DNA of 64,000 nucleotides from Thermoprotei archaeon (GTDB lineage: Archaea; Thermoproteota; Thermoprotei; QMSL01), in NCBI GenBank assembly GCA_003650925.1, contig QMSP01000007.1:18800-82799 (forward strand), written 5' to 3'. Below the pieces are notes generated by a model, which saw only the letters and a list, made by a program, of their open reading frames with translations, was not told where the DNA came from and made no database searches. This document shows, piece after piece, positions 1 to 8,496 of this stretch; position 1 is the stretch's first letter, and each line of letters starts with the position of its first letter. The position numbers and the translations under genes are program-made.

Positions 1-583
1 CAGGAGTGTTTTCTATCAATGGTGGGGTTATGTCGAGGTATTCTTCGATAATTCTCCTCCTCATCCCTATGATGCCTATCATAGCCCTATTAGCTGCAAA
101 CTCCCAAGGCCTTGGCTGATACATGAGCTTCTCTACGTAGCCATCCTTGACTATAGCAGCTGGATACCTGCCGTAGTCCTTAACTTCCACCGTCGCTACC
201 ACTAGCTCCTCCTTCTGCATCTCCTCCTTGACTTTTCCTAGTATCTCTCCTCTCTCCAGAAGCAGGTCTCCATAGACTATCAGGACGTCATCTTTGACCT
301 TCTCAAAGGCCTTAATGACAGCATCTGCGGTTCCTAGAGGTCTACTCTGCTCGACGTACTCTATTCTCATGCCTAATCTCCTGCCATCCTTTAAGTATGC
401 CTTAATCCTAGACCCCAGAGGGCCTACAACTATTATGGCCTCATCAAAGCCTGCTTCCTTAGCTCGTCTAAGAACCCACTCCAAGATGGGCTTGCTTAAT
501 ACCTGCATCATGGGCTTAGGTCTGGTTAAGGAGAATGGATAGAATCTCTCTCCCTTACCAGCTGCCAGCACTACTAGCTTCAA
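1..583 (-). CDS. Sugar-phosphate nucleotidyltransferase (3' end outside window)
   Basis: Likely transfers a nucleotidyl group to a sugar 1-phosphate, making an NDP-sugar. Reading from a TTG at 583 gives the family signature GKGERFYPFSLTRPKPM at residues 9-25, QSRPLGTADA at 79-88 and the metal-binding YGD at 104-106, all typical of the GT-A/RmlA-type nucleotidyltransferase fold. The TTG start is preceded by a purine-rich GAGGGGG about 8 nt upstream. About 194 codons are visible and the C-terminal part lies beyond position 1. The gene sits 37 nt downstream of a small zinc-ribbon gene on the same strand and may be co-transcribed with it. The exact sugar cannot be told; a bifunctional acyltransferase tail is possible beyond the edge. 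Confidence 0.85.
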   Translation of the reverse strand, partial: MKLVVLAAGKGERFYPFSLTRPKPMMQVLSKPILEWVLRRAKEAGFDEAIIVVGPLGSRIKAYLKDGRRLGMRIEYVEQSRPLGTADAVIKAFEKVKDDVLIVYGDLLLERGEILGKVKEEMQKEELVVATVEVKDYGRYPAAIVKDGYVEKLMYQPRPWEFAANRAMIGIIGMRRRIIEEYLDITPPLIENTP

Positions 584-620
584 GCTCTTGAACCCCCTCT
601 ATGATCTCTAAAGCTTGTTC

Positions 621-767
621 CTATTTTAGACTTAAGCTCGTGCCTCTCTGGCTACGTTGTGGAAACATAGAATTGCACTTGGGACACCAGTACCATCCTG
701 AGGAGCTCTTAGCTCTGAAATCTAGTATTAATGGCTTAGCTCTTGCTCCGCAGTAGGGGCATTTCAT
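621..767 (-). CDS. Small zinc-ribbon protein (48 aa)
   Basis: A 48-residue reading frame beginning with ATG at 767. It has one CPYC pair at residues 3-6 and a second CPKC pair at 28-31, the spacing of a single zinc ribbon that would bind one zinc ion. The middle is basic and hydrophilic, so nucleic acid or protein binding is possible, but no specific function can be assigned. It precedes the nucleotidyltransferase on the same strand. Confidence 0.6.
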   Translation of the reverse strand: MKCPYCGARAKPLILDFRAKSSSGWYWCPKCNSMFPQRSQRGTSLSLK

Positions 768-850
768 GTGCTCACTCAAGAGAGTCTCCCCTAGGATTAA
801 AATCTGGAGAGGCGATATAAAGACTGGGTAAGCGTTTGGCTAAGGCAGGT

Positions 851-1207
851 ATGTGCCTCCTAATGACGTGTATTGGAGCCTCTCTAGTACTAGGGGAGGC
901 TACTTTCATCTTCATAGCAAGCCTTATGTGGAATGATATAATGTTATTGTTCTCGTCCAGTCTAGGCATGGTGGCAGGTTTTCTCACCTTTGCTATATCA
1001 GTCAATATGTCCAAGGATGTGAAGGAGGTTAAAAGGCTTGCTCCTCTCCTCTTGATGATGGCTTTCTTGGCTATAGCGTCAGGCGGAGGCCTATTTGCCG
1101 GCTCGATTCTAATAGGCTCCTCAGCTCTCATTTCCATGAAGAGGCCTGAGCTGATGCTTAGGGAGGGAAGGATTCTTGAAAGAGAGAGTGAAGCACCTAG
1201 TGGATGA
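851..1207 (+). CDS. Small integral membrane protein, unknown function
   Basis: A 118-residue protein with three long hydrophobic stretches (about residues 3-25, 31-53 and 63-94) and a short charged loop KDVKEVKR between the second and third, so it should span the membrane three or four times. Its size and glycine/alanine-rich helices recall small archaeal DUF4064-type membrane proteins, but this is only a resemblance. A TATA-like gatataaag at 814-822 puts the transcript start near 843, which favours the ATG at 851 over the in-frame TTG at 836. The 3' end overlaps the next gene by 32 nt in another frame, suggesting translational coupling. Confidence 0.6.
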   Translation: MCLLMTCIGASLVLGEATFIFIASLMWNDIMLLFSSSLGMVAGFLTFAISVNMSKDVKEVKRLAPLLLMMAFLAIASGGGLFAGSILIGSSALISMKRPELMLREGRILERESEAPSG

Positions 1208-1874
1208 GCTGCATAGGATATCGAAGAATAACCTTATGGTCTCTTTGAGCTACACAGGTCTTGTTGAGAGGATAGCTTTAGCCTATGAGCTTATGGAGAT
1301 GTCAGTGAATATGCTATCCTCGACCAGCTATCCTTACTTCTACATAAGAGTTAAAGCCTTTGCTCTCAATGAGATAAAGCTCGCTATCTTCCACCTGCTC
1401 TCCGGCTTCTACATTGAGTACTATAGAACTCTAAGACATATCCTTGAGACGTTTATACAAGCCTATTTCCTGGAGACCACCGTAGAGGAAGAACCTCAGA
1501 GGAAGATGAAGGCGATTCTGAAAGAGCTCTCTAGAATGAGAAGAAGAGGGAGAAGCTTTGATCTTAAAATGATATCAAGCCTCTCTGCCCTAAGTAAGCC
1601 CGAGAGAAGGAGAGTTCTGAGGCTCTACAGGAGGTTGACTGAGTATCAACATCCCTCAATAGCTCAAATGGTTAATGAGCGGATTCATACTCTAGCATCA
1701 TTTAGTTTCAGCCTTGAGCAGTATAGCAAAGGTGTTGATCTGCTCCTTGAAGTGCTTGACGTTGGGCTATCTCTTCTCTGTTCCTTGGACGATACGATAA
1801 GGAAGGCTCTTTGCTCATATGAAGAGCTGCTGAAAGCTCTAGATATGAAGTTCACTCTTAGAAAGTTATCCTGA
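1176..1874 (+). CDS. Alpha-helical protein, unknown function
   Basis: I do not recognise this 232-residue protein. It is rich in Leu, Glu and Arg and is predicted to be almost entirely helical, with aromatic-rich helices around residues 55-100 and a very basic segment RMRRRGR near 120-127. There is no signal peptide and no obvious catalytic motif. It starts with TTG inside the 3' end of the upstream membrane protein gene and ends 11 nt before the TIM-barrel gene, so it belongs to a run of + strand genes from about 840 to 3529. A sensory or regulatory helical bundle is possible but unproven. Confidence 0.55.
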   Translation: MKERVKHLVDELHRISKNNLMVSLSYTGLVERIALAYELMEMSVNMLSSTSYPYFYIRVKAFALNEIKLAIFHLLSGFYIEYYRTLRHILETFIQAYFLETTVEEEPQRKMKAILKELSRMRRRGRSFDLKMISSLSALSKPERRRVLRLYRRLTEYQHPSIAQMVNERIHTLASFSFSLEQYSKGVDLLLEVLDVGLSLLCSLDDTIRKALCSYEELLKALDMKFTLRKLS

Positions 1875-1885
1875 GGAGAGCACTC

Positions 1886-2686
1886 ATGAGGCTGGCTGTG
1901 TCTACATGGTCACTATCATATATGAGCCTGGATGAGGCCATAAGAACCATCAAGCGCTTAGGAGTGGACGTTGTTGAAATTCTCTTGGATGAACCTCATC
2001 TAAGGCCCGCTGACATGAGCAGCAAGATGCTCCTCAGAGTCAAGGAACTTGTCAATAGCACGGGTCTAGAGGTGATAATCCATGCCCCCTTCCTAAACCT
2101 TAATATTGCTTCAGCTGATGAAACAAAGAGATCCTATTCAAGTAATCTATACAAGAGAGCCCTAGAGGTCGCCTACACTCTAGAGGCTGAGCTCATCACC
2201 TTTCACCCAGGCTATCCTGACTTTCCTGGCATATATGAGCAGAGCTTGCTCCTCTCCATAAATACTATGACCAAAATACTGGACATGGCCTCTCAACTTG
2301 GAGTGAATGTGGCCATAGAGAACATGATAGATACCAAAAGAGAGATCCTCTGTGTTACAGCTGAGGACACGTTGATGTATTTGAACTCCTTAGGAGATAG
2401 AGTCCTTTTAACCCTTGACCTTGGTCATGCTCACATAGCTAGAGAGCTATACAACTTCATACGAAAGCTCTCTGACGTCATAGTCAATGTCCATATCCAC
2501 GATAACGATGGAGCATACGACCAGCATCTACCTCTTGGCATGGGCACATTAAACTACAGTGCAGCCTTGAGCTCTCTTCTGAAACATGCTAAAGGTCTTA
2601 GGTACCTCACCATAGAGACCACGCCTAGGATAGGTGAGGAAGGCGTGGTGATGACTATTAAGAGGCTGGAGGAATTGATATACTGA
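1886..2686 (+). CDS. Xylose isomerase-like TIM-barrel protein (sugar phosphate isomerase/epimerase family)
   Basis: A 266-residue protein of the AP endonuclease 2/xylose isomerase-like superfamily. The expected metal-site landmarks are visible: IHAPF near residue 69, FHPGY near 108, AIENM near 150, LDLGH near 178, HIHDND near 205 and the final IET near 249. Members bind two or three divalent metals and either isomerise or epimerise sugars or cleave DNA at abasic sites. The closing IHDNDG and IET pattern is more usual in the sugar epimerase branch. The ATG at 1886 follows a GAGGAGAG ribosome-binding site. It is the middle gene of a compact + strand run. Confidence 0.75.
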   Translation: MRLAVSTWSLSYMSLDEAIRTIKRLGVDVVEILLDEPHLRPADMSSKMLLRVKELVNSTGLEVIIHAPFLNLNIASADETKRSYSSNLYKRALEVAYTLEAELITFHPGYPDFPGIYEQSLLLSINTMTKILDMASQLGVNVAIENMIDTKREILCVTAEDTLMYLNSLGDRVLLTLDLGHAHIARELYNFIRKLSDVIVNVHIHDNDGAYDQHLPLGMGTLNYSAALSSLLKHAKGLRYLTIETTPRIGEEGVVMTIKRLEELIY

Positions 2687-2695
2687 GGGGCCATT

Positions 2696-3529
2696 ATGTC
2701 GTCTAAAGAATTCGTGCCTGAAGTGCCAATGATAGCCATACTGGGCAGGAAGGCATCAGGGAAAACTAGGCTAATAGAGCTGTTGACAAAGGAGCTATCA
2801 AGGCAGGGCTTTAAGGTCATGTCCTGCAAACACATAGCATGTAGTGATTTTGACTTTGATAGACAAGGCACTGACACTTGGAGACTATACTCAAGTGGCT
2901 CTTATGCCGTACTGGCCTACTACGATGAGAAGCTTGTCATGTTCATGAAGATGAGCTCTAGCCCTCTTGAAGTAATATCATCTCTAGCGAGCTTTATTCA
3001 AGCCGATGTAGTATTCCTCGAGGGATTCTCCAGGTACATAGCAGAGAATGAACTAGTCCCTAAGCTCATCTGTATCAAAGAGCTTGAAGATATAGCTGTC
3101 TATAAAGACGTGAAGAAGATCATGGCCTTTTGCTACATGGGGATGAAGTCCATAAAGCATGAGCTCTCATCTGACATATGCATTCTCCATATACCTGTCC
3201 AGATGAGGGCGTTATTGAGCATGGTGCAGGGATATATAAGAGAATGGAAGGAGGTTATTAGGCTCTTTTCACAGCTACCTCAGGCTAACTGTGGCCAATG
3301 TAGCCCTGGTCTCTGTATAGAGCTTGCTAAAATGATAGTAAAAGGCAGAGCTTCTCTTAAGGACTGTAGAATGCTGCATCAGGATAGGCTAGTCTTGGTT
3401 CACAGAGGTAGAAGAGTTCCTTTAAATAAGTTCGTTGAAGAGCTAATGTTTGATACCGTCACTGCCATGCTTAGAAACCTTAAATACGTTGGTAAGGAGA
3501 TCAATAGGATAAGGATCGAGTCATGGTAA
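2696..3529 (+). CDS. MobB-like P-loop GTPase with C-terminal Fe-S domain
   Basis: The N-terminal 170 residues resemble MobB, the GTPase that assists molybdopterin guanine dinucleotide formation: P-loop GRKASGKT at 17-24, KHIACSDFDFD with GTDTWR just after, and a Walker B-like VVFLEGF near 104. The C-terminal part adds a cysteine cluster NCGQCSPGLC near 197-206 followed by KDCR about 15 residues later, the pattern of the 4Fe-4S domain found in corrinoid/acetyl-CoA synthase subunits (PF04060-like). The protein thus joins a MobB-like nucleotide-binding unit to an Fe-S cluster. No other molybdenum cofactor gene is adjacent, so the partner is unknown. It starts with ATG 9 nt after the previous stop. 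Confidence 0.75.
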   Translation: MSSKEFVPEVPMIAILGRKASGKTRLIELLTKELSRQGFKVMSCKHIACSDFDFDRQGTDTWRLYSSGSYAVLAYYDEKLVMFMKMSSSPLEVISSLASFIQADVVFLEGFSRYIAENELVPKLICIKELEDIAVYKDVKKIMAFCYMGMKSIKHELSSDICILHIPVQMRALLSMVQGYIREWKEVIRLFSQLPQANCGQCSPGLCIELAKMIVKGRASLKDCRMLHQDRLVLVHRGRRVPLNKFVEELMFDTVTAMLRNLKYVGKEINRIRIESW

Positions 3530-3598
3530 TATGAGCTAGGTATTTTACATGTAAGCTTCTTATATTACATTCATCTCAGTCTCTCCGAGGGTGTTTGA

Positions 3599-4297
3599 TT
3601 GAAGTCAAACTCTGCCATCAACGCCCTCCTCAGGCCTAAGATCAACCTGGTAAGCCTAATGGTCGTGATCACAACATGGGCCCTACTAGCCCTAAGCCTA
3701 TGTCTTCCCTGGTATGTAGTGAGGTCTATCAATGGCCTATACCTGCTATTTCCATGGGGATACGCAAAGGTTCGAAGATTATCAGTATTTCCGCTACTCA
3801 ATGGCAACATAGTTGAGATGGCGTTCATTCTTGATAGCCTCTCAGCAAAAGTACTCCTAAGCACCATCAGCATCATAGTCTCAACCATGGCCAGGATAGC
3901 GTCCAAATCAGAATCCAAGATGGCAAAGCTACTGATAGCCTTGACCTTAGGCTCGTCTGGAATCCTCTTGTTGGCATCAGCCATAGCCTTTCAGTATGAA
4001 GTCATCCTCAGATACTACTTCATATCATCAAGTGTTGACCTATACTACGGGCTTGTACTAGCATATGCTCTCGCCATAGCGCTTCTCCTTCAGGCTCTCA
4101 AGATACCTGAGAACATGATCATATACGAGCTAGTGCCCATTGAAGAAGTTGCACGCAGTGACATTGTCAGGCCTAAGCTGATGACTTATCTAAAGGCAGT
4201 CGCCACAGCCTTGGTGATAATTTATAATATCCTGTATAGAATATTATCCCCTGGTGTACCAATCCATGATAGAGCTCATGACTGGACGAAGACCTGA
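3599..4297 (+). CDS. Multi-pass membrane protein, unknown function
   Basis: A 232-residue protein with about five predicted membrane helices (roughly residues 18-42, 80-97, 104-128, 140-165 and 196-213). There is no recognisable transport or enzymatic motif. A TATA-like ttcttatatt around 3555-3565 lies upstream and the frame opens with TTG at 3599. The 3' end overlaps the next small frame. Not recognised; a transporter or sensor accessory protein is possible. Confidence 0.5.
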   Translation: MKSNSAINALLRPKINLVSLMVVITTWALLALSLCLPWYVVRSINGLYLLFPWGYAKVRRLSVFPLLNGNIVEMAFILDSLSAKVLLSTISIIVSTMARIASKSESKMAKLLIALTLGSSGILLLASAIAFQYEVILRYYFISSSVDLYYGLVLAYALAIALLLQALKIPENMIIYELVPIEEVARSDIVRPKLMTYLKAVATALVIIYNILYRILSPGVPIHDRAHDWTKT

Positions 4298-4499
4298 CCC
4301 CCAGGGCTACTACATGGTTCTCATGCCTAAGGAAGGTCTAGGAGAGCTCTATGAGCTGATAAGGAGATATGAAGGCCTGGGCGTTATAGTGGAGGACTGG
4401 GGTGAGCATGTAGTTCTCAAGAGTAGGTCAAGGAGTATCCTCAAGAAGTTCCTCAAGGAGGCTAAGATGAGAGGCGCTGTGATTAAGGGCGAGATATGA
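4254..4499 (+). CDS. Small hypothetical protein (up to 81 aa)
   Basis: A short frame that overlaps the 3' end of the membrane protein gene by 44 nt when started at GTG 4254; ATG codons at 4266 and 4278 are alternatives that reduce the overlap. The product is charged, with alternating beta-like and helical stretches (YYMVLMPKEGLGELYELI, then a basic SRSRSILKKFLKEAK). It ends just inside the convergent DUF89 gene (overlap 17 nt). No function can be assigned and the reading frame is not certain to be expressed. Confidence 0.4.
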   Translation: MYQSMIELMTGRRPDPQGYYMVLMPKEGLGELYELIRRYEGLGVIVEDWGEHVVLKSRSRSILKKFLKEAKMRGAVIKGEI

Positions 4500-5376
4500 C
4501 TAGCTTGGCCACGAGGTCTCCTTTCTTGACTCCTAGACTTTCAGCTACTGGATTACACTTAGCTATTAGAAGGAAGGCTACAGGCTTTGAGATCTTCTTT
4601 TCAGCTATATATTCCGATAACATCTCGTAGTTGCCTAGACCTTTTGCTATTATGAGGTCACACCTGGCTATCTCCTCTAGCACCTCATCAGGAGCCCATT
4701 CCAGCACAAGACCTGAAGCTCCTGAGCCTGAGCCTAAGACTCTATCTGCTACTTCACTCAACCCTATCTCGGTAGCATCCTTAAGCGTTACATCATTTTG
4801 AAAGGGATAGCTCTTCACTATAGCCGTAATCTCAGGCCCTAACTCCCTTATCTCGCTCATGAGCAGTTTGTCAAATATCACTTCTCCAGCATTATCACAC
4901 AAGTAGACAATTCTTCTACTCCTCTTAATCAAGTCTACTATGAGGCTTCTATCATCCTTCGAGAGTTGTGCCTCCTTCAAATATGTGAGCCAGTTTCTAG
5001 GGTCGAAGTCGTAGTCAGCTATCCCTACGTCCACAGCATTTCCAGCAATGGCTATTCTTATCAATTCCTTAATCCTCTCCACTACCTCCTTGCTCTCAAG
5101 CTTCCTCTCTATAGTCCTGCTCAGTCTCATAGCTACTTCATTACTCAACTTCTTGTATTCCTCGTACGGATCATCAACTCCAGTCACTTCTCTTATGTAC
5201 TTGAAGGTGTGAGCAGCTACAACTGGACCCAACAAACCCTCTTCTAGCCCTCTTCTAACTATATCGACTACCTTCAGCATCGCTCTCATCATTGCTTTCT
5301 CATCCTTCATAAGCATGTTTAGATCTCTTAGCCTCACCTCTATCAAGCATGGTATACACTCTGGTTTAGGCTTCAT
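4483..5376 (-). CDS. DUF89/ARMT1-like damage-control phosphatase
   Basis: A 297-residue protein of the DUF89 family, metal-dependent phosphatases thought to remove damaged or side-product sugar phosphates. The archaeal subfamily I hallmark CIPC at residues 7-10 is present, followed by a helical domain, then VYLCDNAGEVIFDKLLM near 158-175 and the metal/phosphate loop IIAKGLGNYEML near 245-256. Length is normal for the archaeal group (about 280-300). It shares its 5' gap, with opposing TATA boxes, with the divergently transcribed gene at 5429. Substrate is not predictable from the sequence. Confidence 0.85.
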   Translation of the reverse strand: MKPKPECIPCLIEVRLRDLNMLMKDEKAMMRAMLKVVDIVRRGLEEGLLGPVVAAHTFKYIREVTGVDDPYEEYKKLSNEVAMRLSRTIERKLESKEVVERIKELIRIAIAGNAVDVGIADYDFDPRNWLTYLKEAQLSKDDRSLIVDLIKRSRRIVYLCDNAGEVIFDKLLMSEIRELGPEITAIVKSYPFQNDVTLKDATEIGLSEVADRVLGSGSGASGLVLEWAPDEVLEEIARCDLIIAKGLGNYEMLSEYIAEKKISKPVAFLLIAKCNPVAESLGVKKGDLVAKLVISRP

Positions 5377-5428
5377 CAGGAAGCCCTTAATAGAAATTCA
5401 AGTTTATATTGCTAACGGTAGATGAGGC

Positions 5429-5956
5429 TTGCCCTTTAGGTCATGTAGGATTGTGCTCATGGCTCACTGCATCCTCAACTCAAATACTCGCGCACAAGGC
5501 CTTGTCGTAGACAGCAAGCTCAGAGGGGGGGCCTATATGCTTGTATCTGAGGTCCTTCGCCTAGGATATGGGATAGAACAGCTTCCATGTCCAGAGCTAG
5601 CCTTAGAAGGCCTTTTTAGAAGGCCTATGACGAAGAAAGACTATGAGCTAAGAGGCCTAAGAGAAGTTTGCACTAAGCTCTTAAGAGGTCTCGTAGATAA
5701 CAGCTTAAAGCCTCTAGTCAGAGACAGCATTAAGGTCACTGCCTTCATAGGTGTAGCGGGCTCACCAAGTTGTGGCGTGAGATATACTCACATAGATAAT
5801 CCTTTGTCGAGGCAAAAAGGTATGGGGATCTTCACAGAGGAGCTAGTCAAGGCTCTCCAAAGGCTAGGGATAAAGCCTTTGCTTCTAGAATGGGACTTCA
5901 GAAGGCCTTATGAAAGCACTGAGGAGGTGATACAGGTCCTTGAAAGAGTTTTATAG
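5429..5956 (+). CDS. DUF523/CD3072-like protein
   Basis: A 175-residue protein with conserved-looking cysteine motifs: AHCILNSNTRAQG near residues 12-24, LPCPE near 52-56 and GVAGSPSCGV near 109-118. These fit the DUF523-like (CD3072) group, to which the Fe-S thiouracil desulfurase TudS is related, so a desulfurase or Fe-S role is a reasonable inference. Translation opens with TTG at 5429, though internal GTG 5453 or ATG 5459 are possible. The 3' end overlaps the HAD gene by 17 nt, suggesting coupling. Only family-level confidence. Confidence 0.6.
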   Translation: MPFRSCRIVLMAHCILNSNTRAQGLVVDSKLRGGAYMLVSEVLRLGYGIEQLPCPELALEGLFRRPMTKKDYELRGLREVCTKLLRGLVDNSLKPLVRDSIKVTAFIGVAGSPSCGVRYTHIDNPLSRQKGMGIFTEELVKALQRLGIKPLLLEWDFRRPYESTEEVIQVLERVL

Positions 5957-6557
5957 GAGAAGAGCTGTAGTATTTGATGTTGATGGTACTCTTGTGGACC
6001 TTAAGGTTGACAAGAACGCCTACAACAGAGTAGTATCTGAGATGATAAACTATGCCATAAATCTAGAAATGCCAATACATGTAATACCCGAGAAGGCGAG
6101 TATCTCGAGTCTGTGGAGATCCATACTAAGCTGGTGTTGGCTCCATAGGAGAGACTCTATACTAACTATCATGAAGTCCTTAAACGCCATAATACTAAAG
6201 GCTGAGCAGAAATGGGCTACTAATGTAAAACCCATAGACAAGACCATAGCCCTTCTCAAGAAGCTCATTGAGAGAGAGTCATCTATTCTAGGCATATTTA
6301 CCATAGGCAGTCATAAAGCAACTGCACTAAAGCTAAGGAGAGTTGGTCTGAATCACAGTATCTTCAAGGCGATAGTCTCAAGAGAGCTTGTGCTATTTAG
6401 AATAAAGCCTGATCCTTATCATCTAGCGGTAACTCTTAGAATGATGAACATCAAGCCTGAGGAGGCCATTGTAGTAGGCGACTCCAAAGCAGATATGTTC
6501 AGCGCAGAAAGTCTAGGATGCGAGTACATTGATGTGTCCTCACTCATCCAGAGATAG
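5940..6557 (+). CDS. HAD-superfamily phosphatase
   Basis: A haloacid dehalogenase-type hydrolase of 205 residues. Motif I FDVDGTLVDL near residues 12-21 supplies the aspartate nucleophile, motif II is in GIFTIGSH near 118-125, motif III is the Lys of KPDPYH near 155, and motif IV VVGDSKADMFSAESLG near 176-191 supplies the metal aspartates. The helical cap between motifs I and II is that of phosphoglycolate phosphatase-like subfamily members. It starts with TTG inside the previous gene and its last 18 nt overlap the convergent isopentenyl phosphate kinase gene. Substrate unknown. Confidence 0.8.
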   Translation: MKEFYRRRAVVFDVDGTLVDLKVDKNAYNRVVSEMINYAINLEMPIHVIPEKASISSLWRSILSWCWLHRRDSILTIMKSLNAIILKAEQKWATNVKPIDKTIALLKKLIERESSILGIFTIGSHKATALKLRRVGLNHSIFKAIVSRELVLFRIKPDPYHLAVTLRMMNIKPEEAIVVGDSKADMFSAESLGCEYIDVSSLIQR

Positions 6558-7376
6558 TCTTGTACAAATCTCAGGCGTCTCTCCAATCAGAGCCCTATAG
6601 ACGTAGTCCTCTCTAAGGCCATTGATAAAGAGTACTTCAATCCCCTTTTCCACAGCTCTGAAAGCCTCCATAGCCTTGCCTAGTATTCCCTTGGTGACAT
6701 CAGGATATTGACATCTAAGCTTTATCCTCCTTAGATCATGGGGTTTCACTACGCTCAAAAGCCTTGCCTCAGGATCTAGTAATGGATCACTAGTGAAGAT
6801 GCCATCAACCTCCATGGCAAATATCAACCTCTTAGCCTTTAATTTTATGGCAAGCTCAGTGGCTATGTAGTCTCCTGAGACTATCCTAAAGCCTCTATCA
6901 GAGTCGAGGACTACATCACCGTGAAGTAGAGGTACCAGACCCAGGTCTAGAGCCTTCACTACTAAGTCAAGAGGTACTGGCAGACCCTCGCTAGATGCTA
7001 GAGCAAAGGACATCGGATGTAGGGGTATAGCCTTGGTGCCAGAGCTCTTCAACTCCTTTAGTAGCTCTATAGTGAGGGTCTCTACAGCTATCTTAGTTAC
7101 AGTAACTCCTTCAAGCTGATGAGGCTCCTTAAAGCCCTCATCGAGCCTATACATTTTCGCCTGAGGATGCCCAAAGGAACCAGCGCCATGCACCAGAATC
7201 AGCCTAACCTCATTGATAGCTCTTGATATCTCCTTACACAACCTCCTCACTACATCTCTTCTCATAACCATGGGCTTGCTTTTATCAGTAATTAGAGAAC
7301 CACCCAGCTTAAGGACTACTAGAGGCCGTTCTCTGGAGCTTTTAAGGTTTCTACTCTTCCTATCATCAAGGCTCAA
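6540..7376 (-). CDS. Isopentenyl phosphate kinase
   Basis: Phosphorylates isopentenyl phosphate to isopentenyl diphosphate in the archaeal alternative mevalonate pathway that feeds membrane lipid synthesis. The 278-residue protein belongs to the amino acid kinase fold: KLGGSLITDKSKP near 23-35, the catalytic loop VHGAGSFGH near 63-71 with its histidine, HGDVVLD near 152-158, SGDYIA near 168 and DGIFTSDP near 195-202. This histidine-containing GAGSFGH loop separates the family from acetylglutamate and uridylate kinases. It lies downstream of, and overlaps by 11 nt, a small hypothetical gene on the same strand. HMG-CoA reductase of the same pathway is encoded at 41897-43141. Confidence 0.9.
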   Translation of the reverse strand: MSLDDRKSRNLKSSRERPLVVLKLGGSLITDKSKPMVMRRDVVRRLCKEISRAINEVRLILVHGAGSFGHPQAKMYRLDEGFKEPHQLEGVTVTKIAVETLTIELLKELKSSGTKAIPLHPMSFALASSEGLPVPLDLVVKALDLGLVPLLHGDVVLDSDRGFRIVSGDYIATELAIKLKAKRLIFAMEVDGIFTSDPLLDPEARLLSVVKPHDLRRIKLRCQYPDVTKGILGKAMEAFRAVEKGIEVLFINGLREDYVYRALIGETPEICTRLSLDE

Positions 7377-7629
7377 TACAGACCCTCCTGATCATGATTT
7401 TGACAGAAGGTTCTATGCTCTTTATGGTATCAGCTATTCTCTCTATGTTCTCATCTAGAGCATAGAGGTATGCTTTGTTTAGTCTAGGCTCCAGAAGCAC
7501 TATAGCAAGGAGTTTCCTTCCATCACCTACAAGATACTCATAGGCATGCATCCTGACGTAGAAGCCCTTTTCTCGTAAAGCCTTCGCTAGCTTCCATCTG
7601 CCATGATGATTTAATAGGAGATTCCACAC
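7366..7629 (-). CDS. Small hypothetical protein upstream of isopentenyl phosphate kinase
   Basis: An 87-residue frame starting with GTG at 7629 and ending 11 nt inside the kinase gene, so the two are probably translated together. The sequence alternates basic helices and beta-like stretches (GFYVRMHAYEYLVG, LLAIVLLEPRL) and ends VKIMIRRVCIEP. No motif is recognised. The start codon sits within a perfect palindrome CACACGTGTG at 7625-7634, which might be a regulatory site or chance. Confidence 0.5.
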   Translation of the reverse strand: MWNLLLNHHGRWKLAKALREKGFYVRMHAYEYLVGDGRKLLAIVLLEPRLNKAYLYALDENIERIADTIKSIEPSVKIMIRRVCIEP

Positions 7630-7676
7630 GTGTGTAATAAATCGAACTCAGCTTATTATCCTAGCGGGGAGAGAAC

Positions 7677-8465
7677 TTGACCATAGTATCGCCTGACCTA
7701 GTCGAAAAGCATGTAGCGAAAGATGAACTGCTTGAGCAGGCCTATTACATGCTTGAGGGTGATGAGGAGGTGCAGTCCCTCCTCAGAATGGCTAATGTCA
7801 TGGCTGTGGGAAGGCTTAGGTATAATGATCATGGCGTTGTACACTCAAGAATAGTAGCTGGTAGTGCTCTTGAGATGTTCGATATACTCTCGCGTTATGT
7901 CACTCCTTCAATCGTGAAAGATAGGGTAGGTACAAGACGTGAAGCCAAGCTAGTTGTGCTGCTTGGTGCTTACCTCCACGATATAGGTAATGCAATTCAC
8001 AGGCAAGACCATCACATACATGGATATTACATAGCTGATCAGATTCTGCGAAGACTACTGCCAAGGATCTTTGGATACGAAGGGAGGAGAGTTCACATGA
8101 TAAGAATGGAGGTTCTGCACTGCATATACTCTCACCATGAAGAGGTACACTGCCTTAGTCTTGAGGCTGGCATTGTAAAAGTTGCAGACGGCACTGACAT
8201 GGCCAAGGGCAGGGCAAGAGTGCCCTATGAGTTGGGCAAGGTTGATATTCACTCTCTATCAGCTCTAGCCATAGATAAAGTTGAGATTGAGAGAGGAACC
8301 TCTAAGCCTGTAAGAATAGTTGTGGGAATGAGCAATGAGGCTGGAGTTTTTCAAGTTGAGGAGATCCTCGGCAGGAAGATAAAAACGTCAGGAATAGGGA
8401 GATATATAGAGGTCTTCGCCATAGGTAAGGACGGCAGATTGAGAGTTACCTATAGCTTCCAGTAG
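7677..8465 (+). CDS. HD-domain phosphohydrolase
   Basis: A 262-residue protein with a full HD metal-site set: NDHGVVHSRIVAG near residues 50-62, the signature HDIGN near 101-105, HHIHG near 110-114, and SHHEEVHCLSLEAGIVKVADGTD (residues about 148-170) supplying the last aspartate. HD proteins hydrolyse phosphoester or nucleotide substrates. The C-terminal 80 residues, with FQVEEILGRK, form an extra archaeal domain of unknown role. Translation opens with TTG at 7677 after a GGGGAGAG ribosome-binding site. The LysRS gene follows 31 nt downstream with its own TATA box. Confidence 0.8.
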   Translation: MTIVSPDLVEKHVAKDELLEQAYYMLEGDEEVQSLLRMANVMAVGRLRYNDHGVVHSRIVAGSALEMFDILSRYVTPSIVKDRVGTRREAKLVVLLGAYLHDIGNAIHRQDHHIHGYYIADQILRRLLPRIFGYEGRRVHMIRMEVLHCIYSHHEEVHCLSLEAGIVKVADGTDMAKGRARVPYELGKVDIHSLSALAIDKVEIERGTSKPVRIVVGMSNEAGVFQVEEILGRKIKTSGIGRYIEVFAIGKDGRLRVTYSFQ

Positions 8466-8496
8466 TTAGCTTTAAGCATATGTGAGGGTGGAAGAT

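Noticed and set aside
7625-7634. Perfect palindrome CACACGTGTG over a GTG start
   Set aside because: Ten bases with no TATA in place and no second copy; not enough to call an operator.
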